64,000 nucleotides of DNA from Paracandidimonas soli (GTDB taxonomy: Bacteria; Pseudomonadota; Gammaproteobacteria; Burkholderiales; Burkholderiaceae_B), in NCBI RefSeq assembly GCF_004342005.1, contig NZ_SMBX01000001.1:682001-746000 (forward strand), written 5' to 3'. The notes under the pieces are model-generated. The model worked only from the letters and a program-made list of their open reading frames with translations, did no database searches and was not told the origin of the DNA. Position numbers and translations under genes: made by a program. Of this stretch, positions 40,777 through 51,133 are shown piece after piece; positions within the stretch are counted from its first letter, which is position 1, and each line of letters starts with the position of its first letter.

Positions 40777-41745
40777 TCAGTCCTCGGGGCGCTGGCCATA
40801 GCGCTTGGCGAGCACGGCGCAGACCATCAGCTGGATCTGGTGGAAGATCATCAGGGGAAGCAGCAGGGTGCCCATGGCCGCCCCGCTGAACATTACCTGC
40901 GCCATGGGCACGCCCGTGGCGAGGCTTTTCTTGGAGCCTGCGAAAAGAATAGTGATGCGGTCTTCGATATTGAAGCCCAGGCGCTTGGCGACGAAGCTGA
41001 TGATCGCCAGAATGATGGCCAGCAGTACGCAGCAGGCAATGATCAGCGCGATGAGCTGCCAGAAAGGCAAATGGCTCCACAGGCCGTCGACCACGGCCCG
41101 GCTGAAGGCCGTGTAGATCACAAGGTAGATCGAGCACTGATCCACGTACTTGAGCCATGCCTTGTTCTTGTCGATCCAGGCGCCGATCCAGCGGCGGCAG
41201 ATCTGGCCGGCGACGAAGGGCACCAGCAACTGTACCGTGATCTTGCCGATCGCCTCGCCCAGCGGCATGCTTTGCACGGCCGCGCCCAGCATCAGCAGCA
41301 CCAGCATTGGCGTGACGAAGATGCCAACCAGGCTGGACGTGGCGGCCGAGCAGATGGCCGCCGGCACATTGCCGCGCGCCATCGAGGTGAAGGCGATGGC
41401 GGATTGCACCGTGGCGGGCAGTGCGCACAGATACAGCATCCCCTTGTACAGTTCGGCGCCGATCACCGGCTCCAGGACGGGCCTGAGCGCCAGTCCGACG
41501 ATGGGGAACAGCAGGAAGGTGCAGGCGAACACCAGTCCATGCAGCCGCCAGTGCCCCAGTCCGGAGATGACGGCCCGGGTCGAGAGCTTGGCTCCATGCA
41601 GGAAGAATAACAGGGCGATGGCCAGGTTGGTGAGCAGTTCGGCGGCGTGCGCGGCATCGCCTTGCACCGGCAGGAAGCTGGCCAGCACGACCAGCCCGAT
41701 GAGTATCAGGGTGAAATTGTCGGGTAGAAAACGGGGCCGCTTCAT
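40777..41745 (-). CDS. Bile acid:sodium symporter family carrier (YfeH-like)
   Basis: A 322-residue integral-membrane transporter with about ten hydrophobic helices. The sequences FFLHGAKLSTRAV, CALPATVQSAIAFTSMARGN and FAGSKKSLATGVPMAQVMF are characteristic of the SBF-like (YfeH/YocS-related) branch. The crossover helices with Gly-Asn and Ser-Lys-Lys motifs bind ion and substrate in this fold. The substrate is unknown. The start at 41745 gives MKRPRFLPDNF; the longer frame is open but begins in non-coding sequence. A 299-base gap separates it from the divergent AsmA gene. Confidence 0.87.
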   Translation of the reverse strand: MKRPRFLPDNFTLILIGLVVLASFLPVQGDAAHAAELLTNLAIALLFFLHGAKLSTRAVISGLGHWRLHGLVFACTFLLFPIVGLALRPVLEPVIGAELYKGMLYLCALPATVQSAIAFTSMARGNVPAAICSAATSSLVGIFVTPMLVLLMLGAAVQSMPLGEAIGKITVQLLVPFVAGQICRRWIGAWIDKNKAWLKYVDQCSIYLVIYTAFSRAVVDGLWSHLPFWQLIALIIACCVLLAIILAIISFVAKRLGFNIEDRITILFAGSKKSLATGVPMAQVMFSGAAMGTLLLPLMIFHQIQLMVCAVLAKRYGQRPED

Positions 41746-42044
41746 GCGAAAGCCATCCAAAAAGAAGGGGATTATGAACCAAGCCTCGCAAATTGGACAA
41801 TCCGCCTGCTTTTTGCCAGCCTGCCGCATCCAGGGCAAAAATGCCATCCCGGAGGCGGAGAGCTGTTGCATCGCCGGGCTCGCTATGTCCTGAAACCGGG
41901 GCTTGAGCCCGGCCCGGAAGCCGGCCTGATGCAAAAAAAATGATCTGAAACCTTTCCGCGCCCCCGACTTGGGTTAGCATTCCTGTATTCGCGTTTACCC
42001 TTTGTCCGGCAAAGGGTTGTTGCAGGTTTCCGAGGTCGCTGGTA
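41746..42044. other. Divergent intergenic region, no gene seen
   Basis: This 299-base stretch separates the carrier gene (minus) from the AsmA gene (plus) and should hold both promoters. I see no convincing open frame or strong hairpin. Confidence 0.5.
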
Positions 42045-44681
42045 ATGACTGTGTGGTTCAAGCGGGTGCTGGTGGGGCTGGTGGCGATCGCCATCGCTGC
42101 CCTGGTCGGCATCGCAATTTTCCTTCTGACGTTCGACCCCAATGCCTACAAGGACAAGGTAAGAGACCTGGTGTTCGAGAGATACCAGCGTACGCTGTCC
42201 ATCAATGGGGACATCGAGCTTTCCCTGTTTCCCAGGATCGGGTTGACGGTGCGCGACGCATCGCTTTCGCAGCGTAACAGCGATACGGTCTTCGCTTCGT
42301 TCGACAGCGCGCGCGTCGCCGTGGCGATCTGGCCTCTGCTGTCGAACAGCCTGGTCGTGGATCATGTCTCCATCGCGGGGTTCAAGGCCTGGGTCGAGCG
42401 GGCGGACGATGGTTCGCTGAATCTCCAGGATCTGCTGTCGGGGGGCGCTTCCGATACCCTGGCGCTGGCGGCGGCCGGCGTGGCCGATGCCGTGAAGGCG
42501 GCTCCGATAGGGGACGGCGGCCAGGAAAAGCGCCAATTCTCCTTGCCTGGCCTGCAGGCGGGCAATGTCAGTGAAATGCACGTGGACATCGCCGGCCTGG
42601 ACTTGCGCAATGGCGCCATCCATATGCTGGATCAGAAAAGCGGAGTGGCGCTCAATCTCCTGGACCTGGACATCAAGACCGGCCGCATCACCAGCGACCA
42701 GGCTTTCGATGTGGTGCTGAAGGGGCGACTTTCGGGCGACGAGCCGCAGGCCGACGCTTCCATCGATGCGCAGGCCATGCTGCAGTTCAACCCGGAGCGC
42801 AAGACGTATTCAGCGCAGCGCCTTTCGGTGCAGATGGCGGGGCGCCTGCCGGGGTTCGACGCCAAGCAGGTTTCGCTGCGCGGCAACCTTGGCTATAGCG
42901 CCTATGCGCAGACCTTGAACGTTTCCAGTCTGGAACTGCTGGCCTCGGGCAATATCGATGGAGAGCACCCGGTACAGAACTTCAATGCCAGCCTGGTCGT
43001 GCCGCAGCTCGATTTCAATCGCAGCCAGATGGATCTGCAACTGGAAAAGCTGGCGTTGCGCGTGCGCGGTGTCCGTCAGAAAGACAATTTCGAACTGGCG
43101 CTCGATGCACCCAAGCTGATGATGGCGCCGCAGTCGGCAGCGGGAGATGCCGTGACCGGCATGCTCAAGCTCGAGGGCGAGCAGACGCTTGGCCTGAATA
43201 TGTCTTTCGGCGGCATCGGCGGTTCGGCGCTGCAGCCGTCCGCGCGCGAGTTTCGGGTGGAGGGCCAGTTGCAGCAGGGGCGACGCCTGACCCGGCTCAA
43301 TCTGTCTTCGCCTGTACAGTGGAATATCCTGCAGCGCAGCGGGGGCTTGTCTGCCATCAAGGGCGACCTGCGCATCGACGACGAAATACTGGAGGGAGGC
43401 AGCTTCGAGTTTCCCATGATCGGCAGCCTGGCCCTGGATCTCGAGAAGGACCAGTTGCGGGCCGATATCAACGCCGTGCTGGACGGCAGCAAGGTGGATT
43501 TCCGCCTGCGGGCGACCGAGCTGGATGTGCCGCGCTCGACATTTACGCTGTCCGCCGACGAGCTCAACCTGGACCCCTTCCTGGGCTCGGATGAAGCTGC
43601 CGCTGGCGAAGCGCCCGAAGACAAGGAAAAATCCGCCAAGGAAAAGGACGAAGGGAAGGAAGCGCCAGCAGACGGCTCAGCGAAGGAACAGCCGCCAGCG
43701 GCAGCTCCCGTGCCGTTGCGCTTCCCCCTGCTGGACACCATGGATGTCAAGGGCGAGCTGGATATCGGCGAACTGCGCTGGCGCGATCTGCTGCTGTCGG
43801 ATGTCAAGGCGGCGATCAAGGCTGGCGGCGGGCGCTTCAATGTGTCCCAGGCGTCCGCCAATCTTTACGACGGGACGTTCAAGGGCGAGTTTTCGCTGAC
43901 GACCGATGCCGCCGTCCAGGCCAAGGGCGCGCTGGCGCAAGTGAATATCGAGGCGCTGAGCCAGGCGGCGACGGGTTCTTCTCCGCTGGCGGGCAAGGGA
44001 AGCCTGACGTTCGATCTGAAGGGATCCGTGGCGGATCCGCAGGACTGGATGCGCACGCTCGGCGGCAATGCGCAATTGAAGATGCGCGATGGCGCGCTCA
44101 AGGGCATCAATCTCCTGCAGGCGCTGCGCGGCATCAATGAGGCGATCCGGACTTCCTTCAGAGTCCCGATCGAGCTGCCGGCGAGCGGCGGGCAGGAGGG
44201 AAGCCGTACCGCATTCACGTCGCTGGACAGCAATCTGGCGCTGGAAAAGGGCGTGGCGACCGTGAAATCGCTGAACGTGGCGGCGCCCTATCTGCGCATC
44301 CGGGAAGGCAAGCCCGCCCGCATCGCACTGGCCGACCGCTCGCTGGATGTCGCGTTCAACGTTACGGTGGTCAATACGGGAACGGGCCAGGACGGACAGA
44401 GCCTGCGGGCCCTGCAGGGAGTGACGATTCCGGTGCGCCTGCATGGCGCAATGACTTCGCCGGACTATGAGATCCGGTGGAAGGAAATCGGCAGCAAGGC
44501 GGTTCAACAGGCGGTGAAGGGCGGCCTGCTGGATATCGTGCGCGAAGCGCTGCCTGTTCCCGCGGCCCCGGAGAAAAACGCCGCGCAGCCGCAGCGGCCG
44601 GGCGAGCCCGAGAAAGAGAAGGATGGCACCAAGGAGACCGTCCGCGCTATTGGCCAGGCGATCAAGGGGCTGCTGCACTGA
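42045..44681 (+). CDS. AsmA family envelope protein
   Basis: An 878-residue protein of the AsmA group, which spans the periplasm and is linked with outer-membrane assembly and inter-membrane lipid transport. Residues 6-29 form the single N-terminal anchor (VLVGLVAIAIAALVGIAIFL), followed by the AsmA opening FDPNAYKDKVRDLVFER and SINGDIELSLFPRIGLTV. A Glu/Lys/Ala-rich insert near residues 520-550 (EDKEKSAKEKDEGKEAPAD) divides the two halves. The C-terminal AsmA-2 region includes GKGSLTFDLKGSVADPQDW, LKGINLLQALRGINEAIR and YEIRWKEIGSKAVQQAVKGGL. It stands alone. Confidence 0.9.
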   Translation: MTVWFKRVLVGLVAIAIAALVGIAIFLLTFDPNAYKDKVRDLVFERYQRTLSINGDIELSLFPRIGLTVRDASLSQRNSDTVFASFDSARVAVAIWPLLSNSLVVDHVSIAGFKAWVERADDGSLNLQDLLSGGASDTLALAAAGVADAVKAAPIGDGGQEKRQFSLPGLQAGNVSEMHVDIAGLDLRNGAIHMLDQKSGVALNLLDLDIKTGRITSDQAFDVVLKGRLSGDEPQADASIDAQAMLQFNPERKTYSAQRLSVQMAGRLPGFDAKQVSLRGNLGYSAYAQTLNVSSLELLASGNIDGEHPVQNFNASLVVPQLDFNRSQMDLQLEKLALRVRGVRQKDNFELALDAPKLMMAPQSAAGDAVTGMLKLEGEQTLGLNMSFGGIGGSALQPSAREFRVEGQLQQGRRLTRLNLSSPVQWNILQRSGGLSAIKGDLRIDDEILEGGSFEFPMIGSLALDLEKDQLRADINAVLDGSKVDFRLRATELDVPRSTFTLSADELNLDPFLGSDEAAAGEAPEDKEKSAKEKDEGKEAPADGSAKEQPPAAAPVPLRFPLLDTMDVKGELDIGELRWRDLLLSDVKAAIKAGGGRFNVSQASANLYDGTFKGEFSLTTDAAVQAKGALAQVNIEALSQAATGSSPLAGKGSLTFDLKGSVADPQDWMRTLGGNAQLKMRDGALKGINLLQALRGINEAIRTSFRVPIELPASGGQEGSRTAFTSLDSNLALEKGVATVKSLNVAAPYLRIREGKPARIALADRSLDVAFNVTVVNTGTGQDGQSLRALQGVTIPVRLHGAMTSPDYEIRWKEIGSKAVQQAVKGGLLDIVREALPVPAAPEKNAAQPQRPGEPEKEKDGTKETVRAIGQAIKGLLH

Positions 44682-44688
44682 AGCCGAA

Positions 44689-44731
44689 AGCCTGGGGCTG
44701 AATCGGCCACGCGGCGGGTGGAGCCCCGGCT
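44689..44731. terminator. Hairpin between convergent AsmA and ferredoxin genes
   Basis: AGCCTGGGGCT (44689-44699) pairs with AGCCCCGGCT (44722-44731) with one bulged T over a 22-base loop. It sits in the 55-base convergent gap. With no T-run on either side it may act with Rho or as a 3'-end stabiliser. Confidence 0.4.
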
Positions 44732-44736
44732 GACCG

Positions 44737-45078
<342 letters not shown>

Positions 45079-45138
45079 TCATGCCGGAGCGGGCGTTCCC
45101 TCCGTCGGACCGGAACGCTGTGCCGGACAAAAGCGCGT

Positions 45139-45663
<525 letters not shown>

Positions 45664-45731
45664 TCAGGTATTGTTCGATGGAAGACACGTTGCATTGTGC
45701 CTGCAATATGCGCATATGGCAGCGCGCTTTG

Positions 45732-46319
45732 TCACTGCCGTCCATTATTGTCGTTTTTTTGCGGTGCAGCAAATCGCAGCAGGTGAAAGTGCACTTGTCC
45801 CGCCTTGCCCTGGCGCAGGATCTCGAATGACTCGGGAGGTTCCAGCGGGGATTCGGCTTCCGCGTAGACCAGGCCGTCCGGCGCCAGCAGAGGGGGGAGC
45901 AGGCCCCACAGGCGCTCGAACCAGTCCTGCTGGAAGGGCGGATCCAGCAGTATCAGGTCCATGCCGCCCGGGCGCAGGCGCTGCAGGGCCTGCAGCGCGT
46001 CGCCGGCATGCACGCGCACATTGCTTGCCTTCAGTCTCAGGGCCAGGCTGCGCAGGGCGGCGACGGCGGCGGGATTCTGCTCTACCATCTGCACGTGGGC
46101 GACCCCATGCGATGCGGCTTCGAAGCCCAGCGCTCCCGAGCCGGCGAACAGGTCCAGCACGGACTTGTCGGAGAAATTGCCGTTCCAGAAATATCGGAGC
46201 CAGTTGAACAGGGTTTCGCGCACGCGGTCTGGCGTCGGGCGCAAATATTCTCCGTCGATGACAGGGATGGGCGTGCGGCGGTAATCACCGCCTACAATAC
46301 GGATTGTGTGTTTTTTCAT
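45732..46319 (-). CDS. rsmD: 16S rRNA (guanine966-N2)-methyltransferase
   Basis: A 195-residue SAM-dependent methyltransferase acting on the small ribosomal subunit. The opening RIVGGDYRRTPIPV and LRPTPDRVRETLFNWL are hallmarks of RsmD. The SAM loop is VLDLFAGSGALGFEAASHG and the catalytic motif IV is LILLDPPFQQ. It is divergent from ftsY (59 bases apart) and precedes coaD. Confidence 0.94.
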   Translation of the reverse strand: MKKHTIRIVGGDYRRTPIPVIDGEYLRPTPDRVRETLFNWLRYFWNGNFSDKSVLDLFAGSGALGFEAASHGVAHVQMVEQNPAAVAALRSLALRLKASNVRVHAGDALQALQRLRPGGMDLILLDPPFQQDWFERLWGLLPPLLAPDGLVYAEAESPLEPPESFEILRQGKAGQVHFHLLRFAAPQKNDNNGRQ

Positions 46320-46378
46320 TTGGCTTCGTTGCTGCGCGGCGCATGGGTTCCGCGCGATATCCAGGTAGTGTAAAGCGT

Positions 46379-47656
46379 ATGTTCAGTTTTTTTAAACGAA
46401 AGAAATCCGACCCGGACCAGAAGCCGGACAATGATGTAGACATCCAGCCGGCGGAGGAAATCGCCGGCGAGACCGGGGTGCCGCAGGAGCCGGCTCCGGA
46501 GGCGCTGGCGGAAGCGTTCGGACAGGCTTTGGATGGCGACGCCGCTGTTGACACGGGCGCGGGCGAAGACGTGCCGGATGAAGCCGTCGATACCGCAATC
46601 GCGGTTGCGGCGGGGGAGCCTGTCGCCGAGTCTGCGCTGCCTGAAGCCGACGCGCCCGTAATCGAGGAGCCGCAGCCGGTCGTGGCGCCGGCCGTGAATG
46701 CTGCGCCGCAGCAGGAGACTGCGGGCCACACGCAGGAAAAGCCCGGTGGATCATGGCTGGCGCGACTGCGCAAGGGGCTGGCGCGCACCGGGCAGAGCAT
46801 CGGCGGGCTGTTCGTCGGTGTCAAAGTCGATGAATCGCTATTCGAGGAACTGGAAACAGCGCTGCTGATGGCGGATGCGGGAGTCGAGGCCACGGAGAGC
46901 CTCCTGGCCGCCCTGCGAGCCAGGGTAAAGAAAGACCGCCTGGAGGATGCGTCGCAGGTGCGCGAGGCGTTGCGCGATATCCTGGCCCAGCACCTGGCGC
47001 CGCTGGAAAAGCCTTTCCCCCTGGATGCCGCCAAGCCGCTGATCGTCATGATCGCCGGCGTCAATGGCGCCGGAAAGACCACCTCCATCGGCAAGCTGGC
47101 CCACGCCTTCCAGGCGCAGGGCGCCAGCGTGCTGCTGGCTGCCGGAGATACATTCCGCGCGGCTGCGCGCGAGCAACTGATCGAATGGGGCGCGCGCAAC
47201 GATGTCACTGTCATCGCGCAGGAGGGGGCGGATCCGGCGGCGGTCGCCTTCGACGCCGTCAATGCGGGCCGCGCGCGCGGGGCGCACGTCGTCATGGTGG
47301 ATACGGCGGGGCGCCTGCCCACGCAACTGCACCTGATGGAAGAGCTGAAGAAAATCCGCCGCGTGATCGGCAAAGCGCAGGGAGATGCCCCGCATGAGGT
47401 GCTGCTGGTGATCGACGGCAATACCGGACAGAACGTGCTGTCGCAGATCCGCGCCTTCGATGCGGCCATCCAGTTGACCGGCCTGGTCGTGACCAAGCTG
47501 GACGGCACGGCCAAGGGCGGCACGCTGGCCGCGGTGGCGGCGGGCAGCCAGGGCGTGCGGCCGGTGCCGGTGTACTGGATCGGCGTGGGCGAGGGCATGC
47601 ACGACCTGCAGCCCTTCGTCGCGCGCGAGTTCGCCCAGGCGCTGATCGGGGATTGA
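46379..47656 (+). CDS. ftsY: Signal recognition particle receptor FtsY
   Basis: A 425-residue SRP GTPase. The acidic A domain (residues 1-120: KKSDPDQKPDNDVDIQP and many Glu/Ala) mediates membrane contact. The NG domain holds G1 MIAGVNGAGKTTSIGKLAH, the insertion GDTFRAAAREQLIEW, G3 VMVDTAGRLPTQ and G4 VTKLDGTAKGG. It receives the ribosome-SRP complex whose RNA is encoded at 15928. The ATG at 46379 gives MFSFFKRKKSD, a basic amphipathic start. The longer frame to 46304 lacks support. Confidence 0.95.
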   Translation: MFSFFKRKKSDPDQKPDNDVDIQPAEEIAGETGVPQEPAPEALAEAFGQALDGDAAVDTGAGEDVPDEAVDTAIAVAAGEPVAESALPEADAPVIEEPQPVVAPAVNAAPQQETAGHTQEKPGGSWLARLRKGLARTGQSIGGLFVGVKVDESLFEELETALLMADAGVEATESLLAALRARVKKDRLEDASQVREALRDILAQHLAPLEKPFPLDAAKPLIVMIAGVNGAGKTTSIGKLAHAFQAQGASVLLAAGDTFRAAAREQLIEWGARNDVTVIAQEGADPAAVAFDAVNAGRARGAHVVMVDTAGRLPTQLHLMEELKKIRRVIGKAQGDAPHEVLLVIDGNTGQNVLSQIRAFDAAIQLTGLVVTKLDGTAKGGTLAAVAAGSQGVRPVPVYWIGVGEGMHDLQPFVAREFAQALIGD

Positions 47657-47670
47657 GTCTCGAGGCCAAA

Positions 47671-47705
47671 GGCTGCCGGGAGGCGGCGGCCCTCTGGCCG
47701 CAGCC
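47671..47705. terminator. GC-rich hairpins between convergent ftsY and CYTH-CHAD genes
   Basis: GCGGCC-CTCT-GGCCGC (47686-47701) is a perfect stem, and GGCTGC (47671-47676) can alternatively pair with GCAGCC (47700-47705). This falls in the 62-base convergent gap. No T-run follows. Confidence 0.4.
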
Positions 47706-47718
47706 ACGATCCCGCTGC

Positions 47719-49248
47719 TCAGGGTTTCAGCGGACGGGCCTTCGCCAGGGCGCCGAACAGTTCGCCGACACGCTGGATTTGCGTGGACTGCATGGCCCGG
47801 ATCCAGCCGATGGCGAACCAGGCCGCGGGCGGCGGCTGCGCCTGGTCCGCCAGTCGTTCGTAGAAAGCCTCGGCCGTATACAGGTCGTTCAACTCGCCCA
47901 GCGCGCGCTGGATGCCTAGCAGCAGGGTGCGCGCCTCCTCCGGATGCAATGTTTCCAGCAGCGCCTGGGAAAACTCGAAGCTGTAGCGCAGCCGCTTGAC
48001 CTTCTTGCGCAGGTCGTGGCGCTCCTCCGGCGTCAGTATGTCGAAGCGCTCTCCGGCCTGCACGACCTGGTTCAACCATTTGTTCAGCCTGCGCACCATG
48101 GTGGCGGCGGCCGATTCCCCGGTCTTTGCCTTGCGGGTCTCCTGGGTCCGGCGAGTATCGGTTTCGGGCGCGGTCAGGGATTGCTCCAGCAGCCTCAGCA
48201 GAATGGTCTGCAGGCCTGCGCTTGCCGCCAGGTTGCGGGCGCGCTGGGGATCGTCCAGCTCTGTCGGAGGCATTGCCAGCGGCGGCATGCCCGCAGCGAT
48301 CAGGCGCGGCGTGATATCGTGGCAAACGATGTCGTAGTCGCGCCCTTCTCCGAACAGCGAGAAGTACCGGCGCAGCTCGGCGGCCTCCGGCGAAGCGTCG
48401 GCCGGGATCCAGGGCTTGAACAGCTTCCAGCAGGAACGCAGCCTGCGCACGCCGACGCGCAGCTGGTGCACCAGGGAGATGCGCTGCGCCTGCGTCGCGA
48501 GTTCGCTGTCGATGCCCGCCAGCCCGGCGGTATTGCGGATGATCTGCTGCAGGCAGTCGCCGATACAGACCTGGAACGCGGAGTTCAGGTCGTGCGATGA
48601 GTCGTGCCGGATATTGCCGGCCTTCCGTATCCGGATGAGAGCGGAAAGGTCGGGCGGATCGCCATTCTGCAGCAGGGCGGCCAGGGTATCGCCGCGTTCG
48701 GCCTTGCTGCGCAATTCCAGGATCAGCCCGTATTGCTGCTGCCACTGCTCGGCCAGGCGGAACAGGGCGGGGATGCCTCCGCTGACCAGTTCCAGCTCCA
48801 GTTCATGGATTTCCAGTTCAGTGCCGCCGGAGCGCAGCACGCCCCGGTCGTATGCCAGTTCGATGATGCCGTCCTGATGCTGGATCCGTACGGCCAGGCG
48901 CGCGACCTCGGTTTCGTAGGTGGGACGAAGGCGGTCTTTCAGCTGGGACAGCGTCTTGTACTGGGGCGTGCCCTTGAGCGCGGATATATCCAGCGAGTCT
49001 GCCGGGCGCGGATGATTGAATTCCTGACGCGATAAGGTGTCCGCTCCCGGCGCCTTGACTGTCTGCACCCACTGCCCGTCTTCGTTACGCAAGCGCAGCG
49101 CGACGCGGGCCTTGGCCAGTTCGCGCTCGGGCGTATCGTAGTAGCGGGCCAGCAGCCGGTGCTCCGTGGGCGACAGGGCGGCCACTGCCTGCAGCAGGCT
49201 GTCCCGGCTGGTTGCGGGAATGTGGAATTTCAATTCGCGTTCGGGCAT
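47719..49248 (-). CDS. CYTH-CHAD domain protein (inorganic triphosphatase-like)
   Basis: A 509-residue two-domain protein. The N-terminal CYTH tunnel begins with the ExExK motif (PERELKFHIP) and continues with LLARYYDTPERELAKARVALRLR; such enzymes hydrolyse inorganic triphosphate, as E. coli YgiF does. The C-terminal CHAD domain (about 235-505) is helical and histidine-containing (LVHQLRVGVRRLRSCWKLFKP, ERHDLRKKVKRLRYSFEF) and binds polyphosphate. The start at 49248 puts the motif at the N-terminus; the longer frame is unlikely. It is divergent from ribBA. Confidence 0.88.
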   Translation of the reverse strand: MPERELKFHIPATSRDSLLQAVAALSPTEHRLLARYYDTPERELAKARVALRLRNEDGQWVQTVKAPGADTLSRQEFNHPRPADSLDISALKGTPQYKTLSQLKDRLRPTYETEVARLAVRIQHQDGIIELAYDRGVLRSGGTELEIHELELELVSGGIPALFRLAEQWQQQYGLILELRSKAERGDTLAALLQNGDPPDLSALIRIRKAGNIRHDSSHDLNSAFQVCIGDCLQQIIRNTAGLAGIDSELATQAQRISLVHQLRVGVRRLRSCWKLFKPWIPADASPEAAELRRYFSLFGEGRDYDIVCHDITPRLIAAGMPPLAMPPTELDDPQRARNLAASAGLQTILLRLLEQSLTAPETDTRRTQETRKAKTGESAAATMVRRLNKWLNQVVQAGERFDILTPEERHDLRKKVKRLRYSFEFSQALLETLHPEEARTLLLGIQRALGELNDLYTAEAFYERLADQAQPPPAAWFAIGWIRAMQSTQIQRVGELFGALAKARPLKP

Positions 49249-49317
49249 GGCCGGGATCTCGGTTGCATCCGCCGCATGATACCGCCAATAAACGTCGCGC
49301 ATGTGACGATTTGATGA

Positions 49318-49349
49318 CCAAGGGCCAAAGAGCATGCTGCGGCCCTTGG
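49318..49349. repeat. 9-bp inverted repeat upstream of the ribBA-type gene
   Basis: CCAAGGGCC (49318-49326) and GGCCCTTGG (49341-49349) are exact inverted repeats separated by 14 bases. This is the only structure I see in the leader; the conserved boxes of an FMN riboswitch are not apparent. Confidence 0.4.
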
Positions 49350-49439
49350 GCTGGAGTTCTTCACCGCGCGCCCGCCCCGGGAAAGCCGCGAATTCGAATC
49401 GGGCGTAAAATGACGCCGCTATTCTTCTGGTTGGATGTC

Positions 49440-50618
49440 ATGAGCGAGCTTTCAGAGTTGAACCCCGATGCGGCCGGTCCCGCCCGCATTTCCTCGATCC
49501 CCGAAATCGTCGACGAGCTGCGCGCCGGCCGAATGGTGATACTGGTGGACGAGGAAGACCGCGAAAACGAGGGCGACCTGCTCATGGCGGCCGAATTCGT
49601 CACGCCCGAGGCCATCAATTTCATGGTGACTCATGCGCGCGGCCTGGTATGTCTGACGCTGACGGAAGAGCGTTGCCGCCAGCTGGACCTGCCGCTCATG
49701 GCCAGCCGCAACGGCGCGCGCTTCGGCACCAATTTCACGCAATCCATCGAGGCGGCCGAAGGGGTCGAGACCGGCATTTCCGCGTCCGACCGCGCGCGTA
49801 CTATCCAGGTGGCCGTGGCCCGCGACGCCAAGCCGTCCGACCTCGTCCAGCCCGGGCATATCTTTCCCGTGCAGGCGGTCAAGGGCGGCGTCCTGGTGCG
49901 CGCCGGCCACACCGAAGCCGGCTGCGACCTGACCGCGCTGGCCGGATTGACGCCTGCCGCGGTCATCTGCGAAGTGCTCAAGCCCGACGGCACGATGGCC
50001 CGCCTGCCCGACCTGCAGGAGTTCGCCGCGCAGCACGGCCTGAAGATCGGCACGATCGCCGACCTGATCCAGTATCGCAGCGAGCATGAATCCATGGTCG
50101 AGCGCCTGGGCGAGCGTGACGTGCAGACGGCCTGGGGCGGTTTCCGCGCCGTCGCCTACCGCGATTGCGCTTCGGGCGCGGCGCATCTCGCGCTGGTGCA
50201 TGGCGAGATCACGCCTGAGCAGGAAACGCTGGTGCGCGTGCACGAGCCCACATCCGTGCTGGATACCTTGTTCTCCGGCCCCAGCAGCCATAGCTGGAGC
50301 GTGGACAGCGCCGCGAAGGCCATCAAGCAGTCGTCCGCCGGCGTGCTGGTGCTGATGAACTGCCAGGGAGAGCAGGAGCAACTGTTCAAGGAACTCCAGT
50401 CCTGGAACACCGAGCCCCAGGCAGGACAGCCGCTGCGCCTCGAACGCTATGACCTGCGTACTTATGGCATCGGCGCGCAGATCCTGCGCGATCTGCACGT
50501 CGGCAAGGCGCGCCTGCTGGCGCGTCCCAGAAAAATGCCAAGCATGGCCGGGTTTTCCCTGACGATTACAGGCTATGATAACGAACCAACACCCACTACA
50601 CAGGATGCCTTGTCATGA
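49440..50618 (+). CDS. ribBA: 3,4-dihydroxy-2-butanone 4-phosphate synthase with degenerate GTP cyclohydrolase II domain (RibBX type)
   Basis: A 392-residue protein. The N-terminal RibB domain (1-215) is intact: [52 protein letters not shown] and [17 protein letters not shown]. It makes the four-carbon precursor of riboflavin from ribulose 5-phosphate. The C-terminal domain resembles RibA in fold and keeps [14 protein letters not shown]. The zinc cysteines and catalytic segment (normally SECLTGD ... CDCG) are replaced by [19 protein letters not shown] (269-287), so GTP cyclohydrolase II activity is not expected. The ATG at 49440 begins the first conserved residues. ribH overlaps by ATGA. Confidence 0.9.
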   Translation: MSELSELNPDAAGPARISSIPEIVDELRAGRMVILVDEEDRENEGDLLMAAEFVTPEAINFMVTHARGLVCLTLTEERCRQLDLPLMASRNGARFGTNFTQSIEAAEGVETGISASDRARTIQVAVARDAKPSDLVQPGHIFPVQAVKGGVLVRAGHTEAGCDLTALAGLTPAAVICEVLKPDGTMARLPDLQEFAAQHGLKIGTIADLIQYRSEHESMVERLGERDVQTAWGGFRAVAYRDCASGAAHLALVHGEITPEQETLVRVHEPTSVLDTLFSGPSSHSWSVDSAAKAIKQSSAGVLVLMNCQGEQEQLFKELQSWNTEPQAGQPLRLERYDLRTYGIGAQILRDLHVGKARLLARPRKMPSMAGFSLTITGYDNEPTPTTQDALS

Positions 50619-51133
50619 ATCCATATACGCTGTCACCCGACCTGAACGGTGAGGGACTGCACATCGGTATCGTGCGTGCCCGTTTCAACGAAGAAATCGG
50701 CCTTGCCGAGCTGGAAGCCACGCTGGCCGAATTGGCCGAGCTGGGTGTCGACGAGCGCGACGTCATGGTGGTTTCCGTACCCGGCGCCCTGGAGCTGGGC
50801 GTCACGCTGGCGCAAATGGCCGAAACCTTCGAGTTCGATGCGCTGATCGCGCTGGGCGCCGTGATCCGCGGCGAAACCTATCATTTCGAAGTGGTCAGCA
50901 ACGAAAGCGCCGCCGCCATCAGCCGCGTGTCCCTGCAGACAGGCATTCCTGTCGCCAACGGCGTGCTCACCACGGATACCGAAGAGCAGGCGCAGGTCCG
51001 CGCTGCTGAAAAGGGCCGTGATTGCGCCCGTGCGGCCGTCGAAATGGCCAACCTGGTTGCCGTGCTGGAGCCGGAGGAAGACGACGAGTACGACGAGGAA
51101 GACGACGACGATTTTGACGGAGAAGACGATTGA
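50615..51133 (+). CDS. ribH: 6,7-dimethyl-8-ribityllumazine synthase
   Basis: A 172-residue enzyme that condenses the RibB product with the ribitylamino-pyrimidine to give lumazine. The body is canonical: [77 protein letters not shown]. After residue 150 it ends in an unusual, almost wholly acidic tail ([18 protein letters not shown]), absent from E. coli RibH. Its start overlaps ribBA and its stop overlaps the TTG start of nusB, so the three are tightly coupled. Confidence 0.95.
   Translation: MNPYTLSPDLNGEGLHIGIVRARFNEEIGLAELEATLAELAELGVDERDVMVVSVPGALELGVTLAQMAETFEFDALIALGAVIRGETYHFEVVSNESAAAISRVSLQTGIPVANGVLTTDTEEQAQVRAAEKGRDCARAAVEMANLVAVLEPEEDDEYDEEDDDDFDGEDD

Noticed and set aside
40292-42142. 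616-codon minus-strand open frame covering yidB and the carrier
   Set aside because: It is the shadow of the real carrier gene in another frame and crosses non-coding DNA.
49250-49439. FMN riboswitch ahead of the ribBA-type gene
   Set aside because: The conserved riboswitch boxes are not visible; only a 9-bp inverted repeat is present.
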